DNA of 64,000 bases from CADEEL01 sp050246475 (GCA_050246475.1 JBFWVZ010000002.1:310001-374000); one strand, 5' to 3'. Positions 1 to 9,440 are shown, numbered from the stretch's first letter. The notes: a model not told the origin generated them from the sequence alone. Numbers and translations are program-made.

Positions 1-2
1 CT

Positions 3-584
3 GCCGAGCTTGGCCGCCCCGTGGATGGGCAGCTTCTCTTCCGCATCGCGGGCGGCAACGATCTTGAAGTCGCCGCGCAAGTGGCCGAAGCCGACATCCT
101 CGCGCTGCGCGAGGGGCAGACGGCCACGTTCCGGCTGGTGGACAATTCCGAAGTCGTGGCTCGGCTGCGCCGGACCGCGGCCTCCATCGACTCGCGCACG
201 CGCACCGGCGAGGCGCTCTTCCAGTTGCCGCGCAATTCGCGGGTGCGCGCGGGGATGTATCTGCGCGGGGAGGCAGCGCTCGGCGAACGCCAAGCGCTCG
301 CGGTGCCGCAGGCCGCGGTGCTCTACGACAACGGACAGCCCTATGTGTTCGTCATCGACGGCCGGAACACGGCACGGCGCACCCCGGTGCAACTCGGCTA
401 TCGCCAGAACGATCGCGTCGAGGTGCTGGGCGGGCTGGCGCAAGGCGCGCGCATCGCGGGCGCGGGCGCGGCGTTCCTCCAGAACGGAGACGGCGTGCGT
501 CCGATCGAGCCGCAAACGCAGCGCGCCCCGGCGCAGCCCCAGACGCAATCGCAAGGCGAAAGCCTCCGCGGGCGCGGAGAATAA
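3..584 (+). CDS. RND efflux periplasmic adaptor subunit (HlyD/MFP family), 3' part
   Basis: Only the C-terminal ~193 residues are in the window; the reading frame is open from base 3 and the N-terminus lies upstream. The visible part has the beta-barrel and membrane-proximal regions of RND adaptors (charged segments such as VAEADILALREGQ, and GMYLRGEAALG followed by VPQAAVLYDNGQPYVFVIDG). It would link the inner-membrane pump encoded next to an outer-membrane channel in the periplasm. The permease start lies 6 bases after the stop, so the two are one operon. The tail is Gln/Pro-rich and probably unstructured. Family identity is good; the substrate cannot be read from sequence. Confidence 0.88.
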   Translation, partial: AELGRPVDGQLLFRIAGGNDLEVAAQVAEADILALREGQTATFRLVDNSEVVARLRRTAASIDSRTRTGEALFQLPRNSRVRAGMYLRGEAALGERQALAVPQAAVLYDNGQPYVFVIDGRNTARRTPVQLGYRQNDRVEVLGGLAQGARIAGAGAAFLQNGDGVRPIEPQTQRAPAQPQTQSQGESLRGRGE

Positions 585-590
585 CACGCG

Positions 591-3500
591 ATGGCTTGGA
601 ACATTTCAGCCGGCGCGATCCGCAATCCGATCCCGCCGATCCTTCTGATCCTGGCGCTGCTCTTCGCGGGGCTCACCGCGTATTTCCGCCTGCCGGTGAA
701 CCAGCTGCCGAACATCGATTTCGGCGGCTTCGTCGTCACCGTCGCGCAGCCGGGCGCGGCGCCCGCGGAAATGGAGACGCAGATCGCGCAGCGCATCGAA
801 TCCGCGCTGCAAGCGGTCGAAGGCGTGCGGCGCACGACGACGACGATCGAGCCCGGTGTCTCGCAGACGCGAGTCGAGATGGAGGGCGCGGTCGATCTCG
901 CCCGCGCGGTCACCGATGCGCGCGACGCCATCAGCCGCATCCGCTCGGAATTGCCCGCAGACATCACCGAGCCCGTCGTCACCCGCATCGAGGCGGCGGC
1001 CCAGCCTGTTGGCTATTTCGCGGTGGAGGGCGCGGGGCGCTCGCCGCAGGACATCTCCTGGTTCATCGACAACGACCTCGCGCGCGAATTGCTCGCCATC
1101 GAGGGGGTGAGCACCGTGCGCCGGCTGGGCGGGGTGGATCGTGAAATCCGCGTCGAGCTCGATCCCGCGCGGCTCATTGCCTACGACATCTCCGCAGACC
1201 AAGTGAGCCAGCAGCTGCGTGCGCTGAACGCGGATTTGCCGGGCGGGCAAGCCGAAGTCGGCGGCCAGGCGCAATCGATCCGCACGCTCGGCGGCGCGCA
1301 GACGGTCGCGCAACTGGCCGACACACGCATCATCGCGCCCGGCGGTCGCTCCGTGCGCTTGGCCGATCTCGGCAACGTGGCCGACAGCGCGAGCGATCTG
1401 CAGGCCATCTCACGCTACAACGGCCAGCCCGTCGTCGGCTTTCTCGTGCAGCGCGCGCGCGGATCGAGCGAGGTGGCCGTTTATGACCGCATCATGGAGC
1501 GCGTCGCGGAGATCGAACGCGCGCATCCGGGCACAACGATCCGCGAGATCGCTTCGAACGTCGAATTCATCCGCGGCATGCACGAGAGCTCGATCCACGC
1601 GCTGCTGGAAGGCGCGCTGCTGGCGTGCCTCGTCGTCTTTGTGATCCTGCGCGATTGGCGCGCTACGTTGATCGCCGCGGCGGCCATCCCGCTCTCCGTC
1701 ATCCCGACGTTCGCGGCGATCGAGCCGCTGGGCTTCACGCTCAACATGGTGACCTTGATCGCGTTGGCGCTCGTTTCCGGCGTTCTGGTCGATGACGCGA
1801 TTGTGGAGATCGAAAACATCATACGCCACATGCGCATGGGGAAGAATCCCTATGAGGCCGCGCTCGAAGCCGCCGACGAGATCGGCCTCGCGGTCGTGGC
1901 GACGACGGCGAGCATCATCGCCGTGTTTGTGCCGGTCTCTTTCATGGTCGGCGGCGTGGGGCCGTTCTTCCGCGAGTTCGGGTTGACAGTCGCGTTTGCT
2001 GCCTTCTTCTCTCTTGTCGTGGCGCGCCTCATCACGCCGATGATGGCGGCCTTCTTCCTCAAGGATCACGGCCATCGCGAAGCCAAGCCGGGCGCGCTGA
2101 CGCACGCCTATCGCGACGTGCTTGAGTTCGCGATCCGGCGCCCAGCCATCACGGCCGCGGCTGGGCTCGCCATTTTCATTGCCTCATTTTTCGCAATCGC
2201 GACCGTGCCCTTCACGTTCATTCCGCGTTTCGATGCGAGCATGCTGCAGGTGCGCGTCGAAATTCCGCCGGGCACGCCCGTGCTCGACGCCGACCGCGAA
2301 TTGCAGCGCATGAGCGCGGAACTGCGCCGGCGCAGCGAGATCGAAGGCGTGTTCACGTCCTTCTCCGGCGCCGACGGCACCGCGGCCACGGCGGACATGT
2401 ACATCCAGCTCGTCCCGCGCGAGGAGCGGCGCCTCTCCGCCTACGAGATGCAATTGAACTTGCGCCCCGTGCTTGCGGAGTTCGCGGACTATCGCGCCGC
2501 GTTCGTGCAGGATCAGGGGCCGCAATCGGGATCGGACATCACGCTGCAATTCGTCGGGCAGGATCCCGCGCAAGTGAACCTCGCCGCCGAACGCTTGGCC
2601 GCGGCGATGCGCGGCATCGATACGCTGGCGGACGTGCGCGCCTCCTCGGCGCTGCGCCGGCCTGAATTGCAGGTCCGGCCGCGTACGGAGGATATGGCGC
2701 GGCTCGGGGTTTCTTCAGCGAGCCTCGCCGCCGCTGTCCGCATCGCAACGACGGGCGATGTGGAGCAGAACCTGCCGCGCTTCGATCTCGTCGACCGGCA
2801 AATTCCCATCCGCGTGACGCTGCGCACCGATCAACGCGCCGACCTGGGCGCGATCCGTTCGCTGCCCGTGCAATCCTCGCTCGGGGCGCCCGTGCGCCTC
2901 GATGCGGTCGCTGACCTTTCCTTCGGATTGGGCGAAGCCGCGATCGAGCGGCGCGACCGCCAACGCGCGGTCTCCGTCGGCGCCAACGTTGTGCGCGGCG
3001 AACTTGGCCCGTCGCAGCAGGCGATCTACGCCCGGCCCGAGGCGCAGCCAGCGAATCTTCCGCCCGGCGTCTCGCTCGTCTCGGCCGGCCAGACCGAAGA
3101 CACCACCGAGATGTTCGAGAATTTCGCCACCGCGATGCTGTGGGGCGTCATCCTCATCTACACGGTGCTCGTGCTGCTCTTCCGCGACTTCTTCCAGCCG
3201 ATCACCATCATGACGGCGCTGCCGCTCTCGCTCGGGGGCGCGTTCGTGGGCCTCATGCTCGCCAATCAGCCGCTCTCACTCTTCGCCCTCATCGGCCTCC
3301 TGATGCTGATGGGCCTCGTGACGAAAAACTCGATTCTGCTGGTCGATTTCGCCATCGAGCAAATTCACAACGGCATGAAACGCAATCAGGCGCTGATGGA
3401 AGCGGGCATGAAGCGCGCACGGCCCATCATCATGACGACGTTCGCGATGTCGGGCGGCATGATCCCCGCCGCGGCCGGCTGGGGCGTGGACGGCACGCTC

Positions 3501-3674
3501 CGGCAAGGCATGGGCGCGGCGGTGATCGGCGGGCTGATGCTCTCGACGATCCTCAGCCTCGTCTTCGTGCCGGCGATGTTCGTGCTGGTCGATCGGCTGG
3601 AGCGGTTCGTGAGCCCGTTCTTCTCACGGCTGACGACGCGCAACAGCGAGCCCGCGCATCGCCCAGCGGAATAA
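591..3674 (+). CDS. RND-family efflux permease (AcrB/MexB-type inner-membrane pump)
   Basis: A protein of 1027 aa, the normal length for hydrophobe/amphiphile-efflux RND pumps. TM1 is near residues 10-30, a large periplasmic loop follows to about 325, then a TM2-TM6 block, a second periplasmic loop, and a closing TM block from about 845. The proton-relay aspartate pair typical of TM4 is present at residues 401-402 (VDDAIVEIENI). It exports compounds from the periplasm or membrane in exchange for protons together with the adaptor just upstream. The short N-terminus and the adaptor-permease order resemble pumps related to CzcA/AcrB, but no metal-specific motif was identified, so the substrate is left open. 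It converges on the next gene with a 3-base gap. Confidence 0.93.
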   Translation: MAWNISAGAIRNPIPPILLILALLFAGLTAYFRLPVNQLPNIDFGGFVVTVAQPGAAPAEMETQIAQRIESALQAVEGVRRTTTTIEPGVSQTRVEMEGAVDLARAVTDARDAISRIRSELPADITEPVVTRIEAAAQPVGYFAVEGAGRSPQDISWFIDNDLARELLAIEGVSTVRRLGGVDREIRVELDPARLIAYDISADQVSQQLRALNADLPGGQAEVGGQAQSIRTLGGAQTVAQLADTRIIAPGGRSVRLADLGNVADSASDLQAISRYNGQPVVGFLVQRARGSSEVAVYDRIMERVAEIERAHPGTTIREIASNVEFIRGMHESSIHALLEGALLACLVVFVILRDWRATLIAAAAIPLSVIPTFAAIEPLGFTLNMVTLIALALVSGVLVDDAIVEIENIIRHMRMGKNPYEAALEAADEIGLAVVATTASIIAVFVPVSFMVGGVGPFFREFGLTVAFAAFFSLVVARLITPMMAAFFLKDHGHREAKPGALTHAYRDVLEFAIRRPAITAAAGLAIFIASFFAIATVPFTFIPRFDASMLQVRVEIPPGTPVLDADRELQRMSAELRRRSEIEGVFTSFSGADGTAATADMYIQLVPREERRLSAYEMQLNLRPVLAEFADYRAAFVQDQGPQSGSDITLQFVGQDPAQVNLAAERLAAAMRGIDTLADVRASSALRRPELQVRPRTEDMARLGVSSASLAAAVRIATTGDVEQNLPRFDLVDRQIPIRVTLRTDQRADLGAIRSLPVQSSLGAPVRLDAVADLSFGLGEAAIERRDRQRAVSVGANVVRGELGPSQQAIYARPEAQPANLPPGVSLVSAGQTEDTTEMFENFATAMLWGVILIYTVLVLLFRDFFQPITIMTALPLSLGGAFVGLMLANQPLSLFALIGLLMLMGLVTKNSILLVDFAIEQIHNGMKRNQALMEAGMKRARPIIMTTFAMSGGMIPAAAGWGVDGTLRQGMGAAVIGGLMLSTILSLVFVPAMFVLVDRLERFVSPFFSRLTTRNSEPAHRPAE

Positions 3675-3677
3675 GCG

Positions 3678-4079
3678 TCAACGCGCGGCGGCGCTTTCTT
3701 CGATGGCGTGGGGGACCGCGTCCCGGTGCGCCCAGATGACGCTTGCATTGAGCACAAAGCATGCGAGCGAGGCGGCGAAGAGCGGGGATACCCGCCGCCC
3801 CCGGTGCGCCCGCCATTCAAGCCAGCCGCCGATCAAAACGAAGCCGAAGGACGCGGCCAGAATCCAAAGTTCGTTTGCGTGCACGACGGCGTGGGCGCTC
3901 TCGAAGTAACGGGTGACCACGCTCAGCCCGATCGAAGCGCCCGCCCCGGCCGCCAGCAGCATGAGCGCGGCCGGAACTCCGCAGCACAACACATGCATTC
4001 CCACCACCGCCGCATGCGCCGCATGCGCCCTGCGCGCGGCCCGCTCCGGCGCGGGTTGGGTGGCGTTATGTTGTAACAT
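3678..4079 (-). CDS. Small membrane protein with a Cys-Cys motif (possible metal-related)
   Basis: A 133-aa protein with a His/Arg/Ala-rich N-terminus and three hydrophobic segments (about residues 25-50, 68-88 and 98-116). The first segment contains MHVLCCGVPAALML; paired cysteines in the first membrane helix recall MerT/MerC-type mercury or metal transporters, although overall similarity was not tested. The ATG at 4077-4079 sits inside the palindrome at 4067-4080, which resembles a Zur operator, so zinc-responsive control is plausible. Family assignment is an inference; that it is a membrane protein is clear. Confidence 0.7.
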   Translation of the reverse strand: MLQHNATQPAPERAARRAHAAHAAVVGMHVLCCGVPAALMLLAAGAGASIGLSVVTRYFESAHAVVHANELWILAASFGFVLIGGWLEWRAHRGRRVSPLFAASLACFVLNASVIWAHRDAVPHAIEESAAAR

Positions 4080-4080
4080 A
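4064..4080 (-). promoter_or_regulatory. Zur-like palindromic operator over a start codon
   Basis: The sequence contains TATGTT-GT-AACATA (4067-4080), a perfect six-base inverted repeat with a two-base centre. The segment GTTATGTTGTAAC matches 10 of 12 defined positions of the Zur core GTTATANTATAAC known from proteobacteria. It covers the start codon of the membrane protein at 3678-4079. Operator function is inferred from the match and its position. Confidence 0.55.
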
Positions 4081-4261
4081 GGGCCGACTTAAGCTCTGCC
4101 GCGGCGCCCGTCAAGCAGACGCGTTCATCATTTTCGCACGCCGGCGCCGCTTCCTGCGCGCACGCCCTTGAATCGGCGCCGTTCTCAGGCTTTCGTGCGC
4201 AGTTGCGCGCGCATTCCGAGGCCCCGAAATTTTCGCGCGCTTCAAAGCTTACGGACGATTC

Positions 4262-6004
4262 ATGAGCAGCGTTTCTGGCGAACCGGAAGTCGTCATCGAG
4301 CAGCCGCCCGAGCCGCCTGGGCGCGGCGTCTTCATCGCGTCCGCCGCGCTTGCGGGCGCGTGGATCGCGGCGGCGCTGCTGGCAGGCTACCGCTATATCG
4401 GCTGGGAGCGCTTCGCCGCGCTCGATCCGATCTCGATCATGCTGCTCATCGCTGTCGGCATTTTGCCGGCTCTGATGGTGCTCCTGGCCGGCCAAGCCGC
4501 GCGCGAAGGCGTGCGGGCCCGGTTTGAGGCGGGCCGCCTGGCGGACGCAGCCAACGGCCTGCTCAATCCCGCCGCCCATTCCGAAAGCGCGGCGCGCCGC
4601 TTGGCCGTCGCCGTGCGCGGCGAGATCGCGACGTTGGACAAGGCGCTCGAACACACGCTCTCGCGCGTGCAGGAGATCGAAACCTCGATCACCAAGCAGC
4701 AGCATTCGGTCAATCACGTCGCAGCCGCGGCCAAGCGCGGCGCCGATGCGATGATCTCCGGCATGGAGCATGAGCGCGCCGAGCTGCTGCGCATCGCCGA
4801 AGATCTGAACGCGCAAGCCGCGCTGATCGGCCAGCACATCTCGCAGCACACGCATCAGATCGCGCAGGCCGCGCGCTTTGCCGAAGCGGAGGTGCGTGCC
4901 GCTGACGAGGCGCTCGATGCGCGCCTGCAATCCTTCGGCGCGGCCGCGGCGCTCATCACGGACCGCACCGAGGAGCTGACTGGCGCGGCCGCAGCCTCCT
5001 CCGACAGCGCGTTGCGCCTGGAGACCGCGCTCTCCTCCGCGCTCGATGCATTGGCGCGCGCCACTCAACTGACGGATGCGGCGCGCCAATCGGCGGAAGC
5101 CGCGACGATGGCGGCAAGCTCCAGCGCCGGCGCGATGCGCGACACCGCCGCGCGCGCCATCGAGGAGGCCAAGCGCGCCGCCGAGATGATCCGCGGCGAA
5201 GCCGCCTCGGTGGAGCGCGACGCGTCGAGTGCGCTGGCGAAGCTGCGCGATGCGGCGGAAAACGCGCGCGGCGCCGCGCGCGCGGCGCGCGATGCAGCGG
5301 CCCCGGCCCCGATCCAACCTGCGGCGCCGCCGCAACCGGTTGCGCCGCCGCCGGCGCCCTCGCGCTCAACGTTCGCACGCGGGCCCGCCGAGTTGCGGCC
5401 TCGCGCGCCAACAGCGCCGCCGCAGCCGGAGCCGAGCGCGTTCGAAGAGCCGCCGGCGCCTGCGTCGCCGCATCCTTCGGCGGCGAACGGCAATGGCGGC
5501 GCCTGGACTTGGCGCGAATTGCTCTCTTCGATGGACGATGACGACGGCGCGGGCGCGCCGAGCCAACCGCGGCGCAGCGGAGCGGGGCCGGCGCCTGAGC
5601 CGCCCACAGTTTCGCGCCGCCGCGCCGAAGCGGAAGATCCGATTGCGCGCTTGACCAAGTCGGTCACCGAGCAACGCGGCGCGCATCCGATCGGCGCCGT
5701 CGCCGTCATCGCGCAAGCGGGCGTCAATATGGGCGAGGTGTTCACCGCCGCCGCGCTCGACCGCATAGCGCACCGCTCGCGCAATGGCACGCAAGCGCGC
5801 CGCAAGGCGGTGAAGGACGCCGTTGGCCCGGCCGTGGCGCGCCTCAAGGAGCACCTGAAGCGCACCGATCAAGCGCGCCTGGAGGCGGCGAACTTCCTCC
5901 GCAGCGACGGGGCGCGCATCGCCGAGCTGCTCTCGCGCGGACGCGCCTCCATGAGCGCGGACGCGACGCGCGCGTTCCTGCTGCTGGACGCGGCCGAGGG
6001 CTAG
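4262..6004 (+). CDS. TipN-like polar coiled-coil membrane protein
   Basis: A 580-aa protein with two closely spaced membrane helices near residues 23-42 and 57-77, then a long Ala/Glu/Arg-rich coiled-coil region (about 85-345), a Pro-rich linker (about 345-480) and a conserved-looking helical C-terminus (about 490-580). This architecture matches alphaproteobacterial TipN-type polarity proteins, which mark the new pole and are membrane-anchored with cytoplasmic coiled coils. Caulobacter TipN is longer, so this would be a shorter relative; a generic coiled-coil membrane protein is the alternative. The stop codon shares CTAG with the convergent gene at 6001. Confidence 0.55.
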   Translation: MSSVSGEPEVVIEQPPEPPGRGVFIASAALAGAWIAAALLAGYRYIGWERFAALDPISIMLLIAVGILPALMVLLAGQAAREGVRARFEAGRLADAANGLLNPAAHSESAARRLAVAVRGEIATLDKALEHTLSRVQEIETSITKQQHSVNHVAAAAKRGADAMISGMEHERAELLRIAEDLNAQAALIGQHISQHTHQIAQAARFAEAEVRAADEALDARLQSFGAAAALITDRTEELTGAAAASSDSALRLETALSSALDALARATQLTDAARQSAEAATMAASSSAGAMRDTAARAIEEAKRAAEMIRGEAASVERDASSALAKLRDAAENARGAARAARDAAAPAPIQPAAPPQPVAPPPAPSRSTFARGPAELRPRAPTAPPQPEPSAFEEPPAPASPHPSAANGNGGAWTWRELLSSMDDDDGAGAPSQPRRSGAGPAPEPPTVSRRRAEAEDPIARLTKSVTEQRGAHPIGAVAVIAQAGVNMGEVFTAAALDRIAHRSRNGTQARRKAVKDAVGPAVARLKEHLKRTDQARLEAANFLRSDGARIAELLSRGRASMSADATRAFLLLDAAEG

Positions 6005-6552
6005 AGCGCGAGCGCGCGCAACATTTCGGCGCGTGTTTGCGCCGAGAGCCCATCGGCTTCCTCGATGAAGTTTCGCGCCGTGTCCGCGTCGGCGCCGGCG
6101 ATGCGCACCACCGCGCTGCCGCGATCGTGCTCGCCCTGGGCGTCGACGAGCACGCTTTGCCCGCCGGCCTGAATCTCAATGCGCGCGCGATCGCTCGTTC
6201 CGCCGGTTTCATCGGAGGCAACCGACAGCGAGAAGCCCGGCGCACGGATGGACAGATCCTCATCGCCGGGGGGATTGATGTCGGCGGCGCTGTCGATGAG
6301 GCGCGTCTGGGCCTCGCCGCCGTCCATGATGGAGGATTGGCCGTTGACGACGTGGGCTGCGGCGCGACGCCCATCGGCATGCCGCACGAGATAAATCTGC
6401 TCGCCCTCGTGGGCGAAGATTTCAAGCGTGAAGCCTTCTTGGGGGCCTTGCTCGGAAGCGTCCCGCGCGGACCCGGCCGGCCCGCAGGCCGACACCATCG
6501 CCAGCGCGACGAACCCGACGATCCGCGCCAATGTCTGGGCCTTCATCCGCAT
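6001..6552 (-). CDS. Putative lipoprotein, unknown function
   Basis: A 183-aa protein with a signal peptide ending in a lipobox (LAMVSAC, Cys near residue 23), so it is predicted to be lipid-anchored in the envelope. The mature part is acidic and Ala/Gly-rich with repeated beta-like stretches and no family I recognise. The start ATG is followed by Lys and a hydrophobic core as expected for export. The nearest upstream gene on the same strand ends 39 bases before its start, so cotranscription is possible. It ends in the shared CTAG with the TipN-like gene. Confidence 0.75.
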   Translation of the reverse strand: MRMKAQTLARIVGFVALAMVSACGPAGSARDASEQGPQEGFTLEIFAHEGEQIYLVRHADGRRAAAHVVNGQSSIMDGGEAQTRLIDSAADINPPGDEDLSIRAPGFSLSVASDETGGTSDRARIEIQAGGQSVLVDAQGEHDRGSAVVRIAGADADTARNFIEEADGLSAQTRAEMLRALAL

Positions 6553-6591
6553 CGCACTCTCCCCTCTTGTCCGGGCGGCGCGCGTGGGCTC

Positions 6592-6828
6592 CTACGCGTC
6601 CGGCCGCAATGTGAACTCGCCGGCGCGCACGCGCGTCGGCAATTCCGCGCACATCTCAGCAACAGGCTCAGGCCCGTAAATCTCCACCATATCGGCGAGC
6701 GCCGCGTAGATCGCGGCGGACGCCAGCATCTCCGGCTCGACGCCCTGGGAAAGGGCCCTATCCCACGCGTCGAGGATCGCATCGAGGGCGGCGGCCTTTT
6801 GCGCGTCGGGGCTTTTGGCTTCGCTCAT
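6592..6828 (-). CDS. Conserved small cytoplasmic protein, unknown function
   Basis: A 78-aa acidic, helical protein (starts MSEAKSPDAQKAAALDAILD) with no signal peptide or membrane segment. I do not recognise the family. The start is fixed by the ATGA overlap with the TIGR02301-type gene upstream (stop 6825-6827, start 6826-6828), which implies translational coupling. A longer in-frame extension exists but would run through the upstream gene in another frame and is rejected. The helical composition would suit a protein-protein interaction role, but this is only a guess. Confidence 0.75.
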   Translation of the reverse strand: MSEAKSPDAQKAAALDAILDAWDRALSQGVEPEMLASAAIYAALADMVEIYGPEPVAEMCAELPTRVRAGEFTLRPDA

Positions 6829-7220
6829 TGTCCGCTCCTGCCGCGATCGCCCGCATTGCGCACCGCGAGGCTGTTGGCGAGGCGGATGCCTTGCGCGCGC
6901 AATTCGCGCTCCATCTGCTGGGCGCCTCGATCGCAGCTGGGGAAGCGCGATTCTTCTTGGCGGTAGCCTTCGTTGAACGCGGCGGTCAGCGCGCCGCTCT
7001 CGCCTTCGCGTGAGATGATGCCGCGCATGGCGTCGCGCCAGCGTTGATCGTCCCGCCCGGAACAGGTGATGCGCAAGTAATGCGAGCCGCCGAGCACGCG
7101 GGCGAGCTGCACGGTTTGATCCTGATAGCTTACGCCCTCGCGCTCCGCCGGGCGCGGCTGAGCAAACGCCGTTGGCGCAAACGTCAAGACTGCGAGAATT
7201 AGGGCGGCGCGGAGAGACAT
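6825..7220 (-). CDS. TIGR02301-family exported protein
   Basis: A 131-aa protein with a clear Sec signal peptide (cleavage likely after TAFA, about residue 20). The mature region has the pattern of the TIGR02301 family of alphaproteobacteria: LARVLGGSHYLR, a CSGRDDQRWR segment and an FNEGYR segment. Two cysteines (in ITCSGR and FPSCDRG) could form a periplasmic disulfide. The family has no assigned function. It overlaps the next gene by four bases (ATGA), so the two are an operon. Confidence 0.85.
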   Translation of the reverse strand: MSLRAALILAVLTFAPTAFAQPRPAEREGVSYQDQTVQLARVLGGSHYLRITCSGRDDQRWRDAMRGIISREGESGALTAAFNEGYRQEESRFPSCDRGAQQMERELRAQGIRLANSLAVRNAGDRGRSGQ

Positions 7221-7264
7221 CAGCGCGCTGCCCTAGGCCGCAATCGGGGCGGGAGTTGGACGCC

Positions 7265-7648
7265 TCAGCAGGCGGCCCGCACTTGCTGTTGAATGCGCCC
7301 GATATAGGCTCTGAGCTGTGGAACGCCGCCGAATGCGGGGGCAAGCCGGTTGATCGCCGCCTCCCGCGCCTGGGCCTTCTCCGGCCAGGTGGGCGCCGGC
7401 AGCTCAGCCTCAGCGATCCGCATCATGAGCGAAAAATCCTCCGCCGAGATCGCATTCTGCATGCATTCGCACAGGTGACGCTCGCCGGGGAAACGCGCCT
7501 GGCAAATCCCCATCTCCGAGGCGGGATCGCGTGCGGCCAGCGAAGCGGGCGCGTCCGGCGCCACAGGCGCGTTCGCATCGCCGCCGCCGGGCTCGTTGCG
7601 CCCGCACGCGACAAGCAGCAGCGCCGCCGCGATCACGATCCTTTTCAT
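7265..7648 (-). CDS. Putative lipoprotein with four cysteines
   Basis: A 127-aa protein starting MKRIVIAAALLLVACG, a typical lipobox with Cys near residue 15. The mature part has a Pro/Ala-rich spacer, then a helical domain with cysteines in GICQARF and HLCECMQN and a C-terminal cysteine. That spacing resembles small periplasmic disulfide-bonded proteins, but no named family is recognised. It lies 10 bases after the gamma-glutamyltransferase start on the same strand and is probably cotranscribed behind it. An upstream extension of the reading frame overlaps the end of that gene and lacks a signal peptide, so the ATG at 7646-7648 is preferred. Confidence 0.75.
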   Translation of the reverse strand: MKRIVIAAALLLVACGRNEPGGGDANAPVAPDAPASLAARDPASEMGICQARFPGERHLCECMQNAISAEDFSLMMRIAEAELPAPTWPEKAQAREAAINRLAPAFGGVPQLRAYIGRIQQQVRAAC

Positions 7649-7658
7649 CGCAGCCTCC

Positions 7659-9440
7659 CTAATAGGCGTCGGCAGCGCCGTCCTTCCGCATTTCGGTGGC
7701 GGCTTCATAAATGCCGTTCGCATTGCGCATGATCGCTTGATAGCCGCCGAAGCCGCCGTCCGCCGGGCGGATGCGATGGCCGCGCCGCTCAAGCTCGGCG
7801 CGCACCGCGGCGGGCACGCCGTTCTCCATGGATACGAAGCCGACGCCGTCCGGCAGATCGCCGGTCGGCTCGGCGCCGCCATAGAAGCGATAGCGCGCCG
7901 CATCGCCCGCCGCCTGCAGATCGAGATCGTAGTCCAAGAGATTGACGATGATCTGCACGTGGCCTTGGGGCTGCATGTCCCCGCCCATCACGCCAAACGA
8001 GAGCCACGGCTCGCCATTGCGCAGCGCGAACGCGGGAATGATCGTCTGAAACGGCCGGCGTCCTGGCGCGTATTGGTTCGGTCCACGCGCGAGTGAAAAA
8101 AGTTCGCCGCGATCCTGAAGCATGAAGCCGAGCCCGTCCGGCACGAGGCCCGAACCCATGCCGCGATAATTGGACTGGATAAGCGACACCATCATGCCGT
8201 TCGAATCGGCGGTGGTGAGATAGGTCGTGTCGCCGTCGATGCGCAGTTCCGCATGCGGCGGCGGGTCCATGGCGCGGTCGTTGCTGATGCGCGCGCGCCG
8301 CTGCGCGGTATACTCATCGGTGAGCAGGCGGCGCACATCGAAACCGGTGAACGCGGGATCGCCGTAGAATTGGGCGCGATCCGCGAAGGCAAGGCGCGTC
8401 GCCTCGATCTGCGTGTGCAAACTGTCGGCGCTCATGAAGCCCATGGCGCGCAAGTCGAAGCCGTCGAGGATCCGCAAGGTCTGCAGCGCCACGACGCCTT
8501 GGCTGTTGGGCGGCAGCTCGCACACTTCGACATCGCGATAGGGCGCGCAGACCGGATCGACCCATTCTCCTTGATGCGCGGCCAAATCCTCGTAGCGCAG
8601 CCAACCGCCTATGCGACGCATATATGCGTCCATCGTTCGCGCGATCTCGCCGCGATAGAAAGCGTCGCGCCCGCCGTTCGCGATCGCTTCGAGCGTATTG
8701 GCGAGATCGGGATTGGTGAAAAGCGAGTGCCCATCCGGCATCCGCCGGTTTGGCGCGCAGTTCTCCTGACAGAAATAGGTGTCGCGCGCGTTCTGCACCT
8801 CTTCGAGGCGGCCCGCTTCGAACTCCGCGTCGAGACGGCGGCGATTGTTCGCCCAATACATCGCGATCGTTTGCGGAATGGGCGCGCCCTCGCGCGCATA
8901 GCGGATCGCGGGCGCGAGCAGATCGCGCATCGGCGTGCGCCCAAAGCGCTCGTGCAGCGCGAACCAGCCGTCCACCGTGCCCGGCACGGAGACGCTTGCG
9001 GCGCCGAAGCTCGGCACGGCGTTCGGGTTGCCGCGCTCGCGCGCGACACGCCGGAGCGTCGAGAGCGAAAGCCCGCGCGGAGAACGCCCCGAGCCGTTGT
9101 AGCCGTAAAGCCGCCGCGTCTCTGGATCCCAGACGATGACGAAGATGTCCCCCCCGACGCCGTTGCCGGTCGGCTCCACCAATCCGAGCATCGCGTTCGC
9201 CGCGATCGCTGCGTCCATTGCGCTGCCGCCCGCGCGCAGCACGTCGATCGCGGTTTGCGTCGCCAAGGGATGCGCTGTGGCCGCCGCGCCGTGCGCGCCG
9301 AGCACCGGCGAGCGCGTCGCGAACGGCTGGCCGGACACACGCTCCCCGCGTGCGAAATTCGGATCGGCTGGCTGCGTCTGCGCTGTAGCGGTCGTGAACA
9401 TGAAAAGCGCTCCAAGCGCTGCGGCGAGCTTCAATCGCAT
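7659..9440 (-). CDS. ggt: Gamma-glutamyltransferase
   Basis: A 593-aa secreted enzyme with signal peptide (about residues 1-20). It belongs to the Ntn-hydrolase gamma-glutamyltranspeptidase family, which hydrolyses or transfers the gamma-glutamyl group of glutathione and related amides in the periplasm. The proenzyme is normally cut before a threonine; here the site is in GDTTYLTTADSNG, with Thr405 the likely nucleophile. Upstream GGSAMDAAIAANAMLGLVEP and GVGGDIF are typical large-subunit motifs. The usual TTH(Y/F)S is TTYLT, and the C-terminal 'lid' region differs from E. coli, so transpeptidase versus hydrolase preference is open. Confidence 0.92.
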   Translation of the reverse strand: MRLKLAAALGALFMFTTATAQTQPADPNFARGERVSGQPFATRSPVLGAHGAAATAHPLATQTAIDVLRAGGSAMDAAIAANAMLGLVEPTGNGVGGDIFVIVWDPETRRLYGYNGSGRSPRGLSLSTLRRVARERGNPNAVPSFGAASVSVPGTVDGWFALHERFGRTPMRDLLAPAIRYAREGAPIPQTIAMYWANNRRRLDAEFEAGRLEEVQNARDTYFCQENCAPNRRMPDGHSLFTNPDLANTLEAIANGGRDAFYRGEIARTMDAYMRRIGGWLRYEDLAAHQGEWVDPVCAPYRDVEVCELPPNSQGVVALQTLRILDGFDLRAMGFMSADSLHTQIEATRLAFADRAQFYGDPAFTGFDVRRLLTDEYTAQRRARISNDRAMDPPPHAELRIDGDTTYLTTADSNGMMVSLIQSNYRGMGSGLVPDGLGFMLQDRGELFSLARGPNQYAPGRRPFQTIIPAFALRNGEPWLSFGVMGGDMQPQGHVQIIVNLLDYDLDLQAAGDAARYRFYGGAEPTGDLPDGVGFVSMENGVPAAVRAELERRGHRIRPADGGFGGYQAIMRNANGIYEAATEMRKDGAADAY

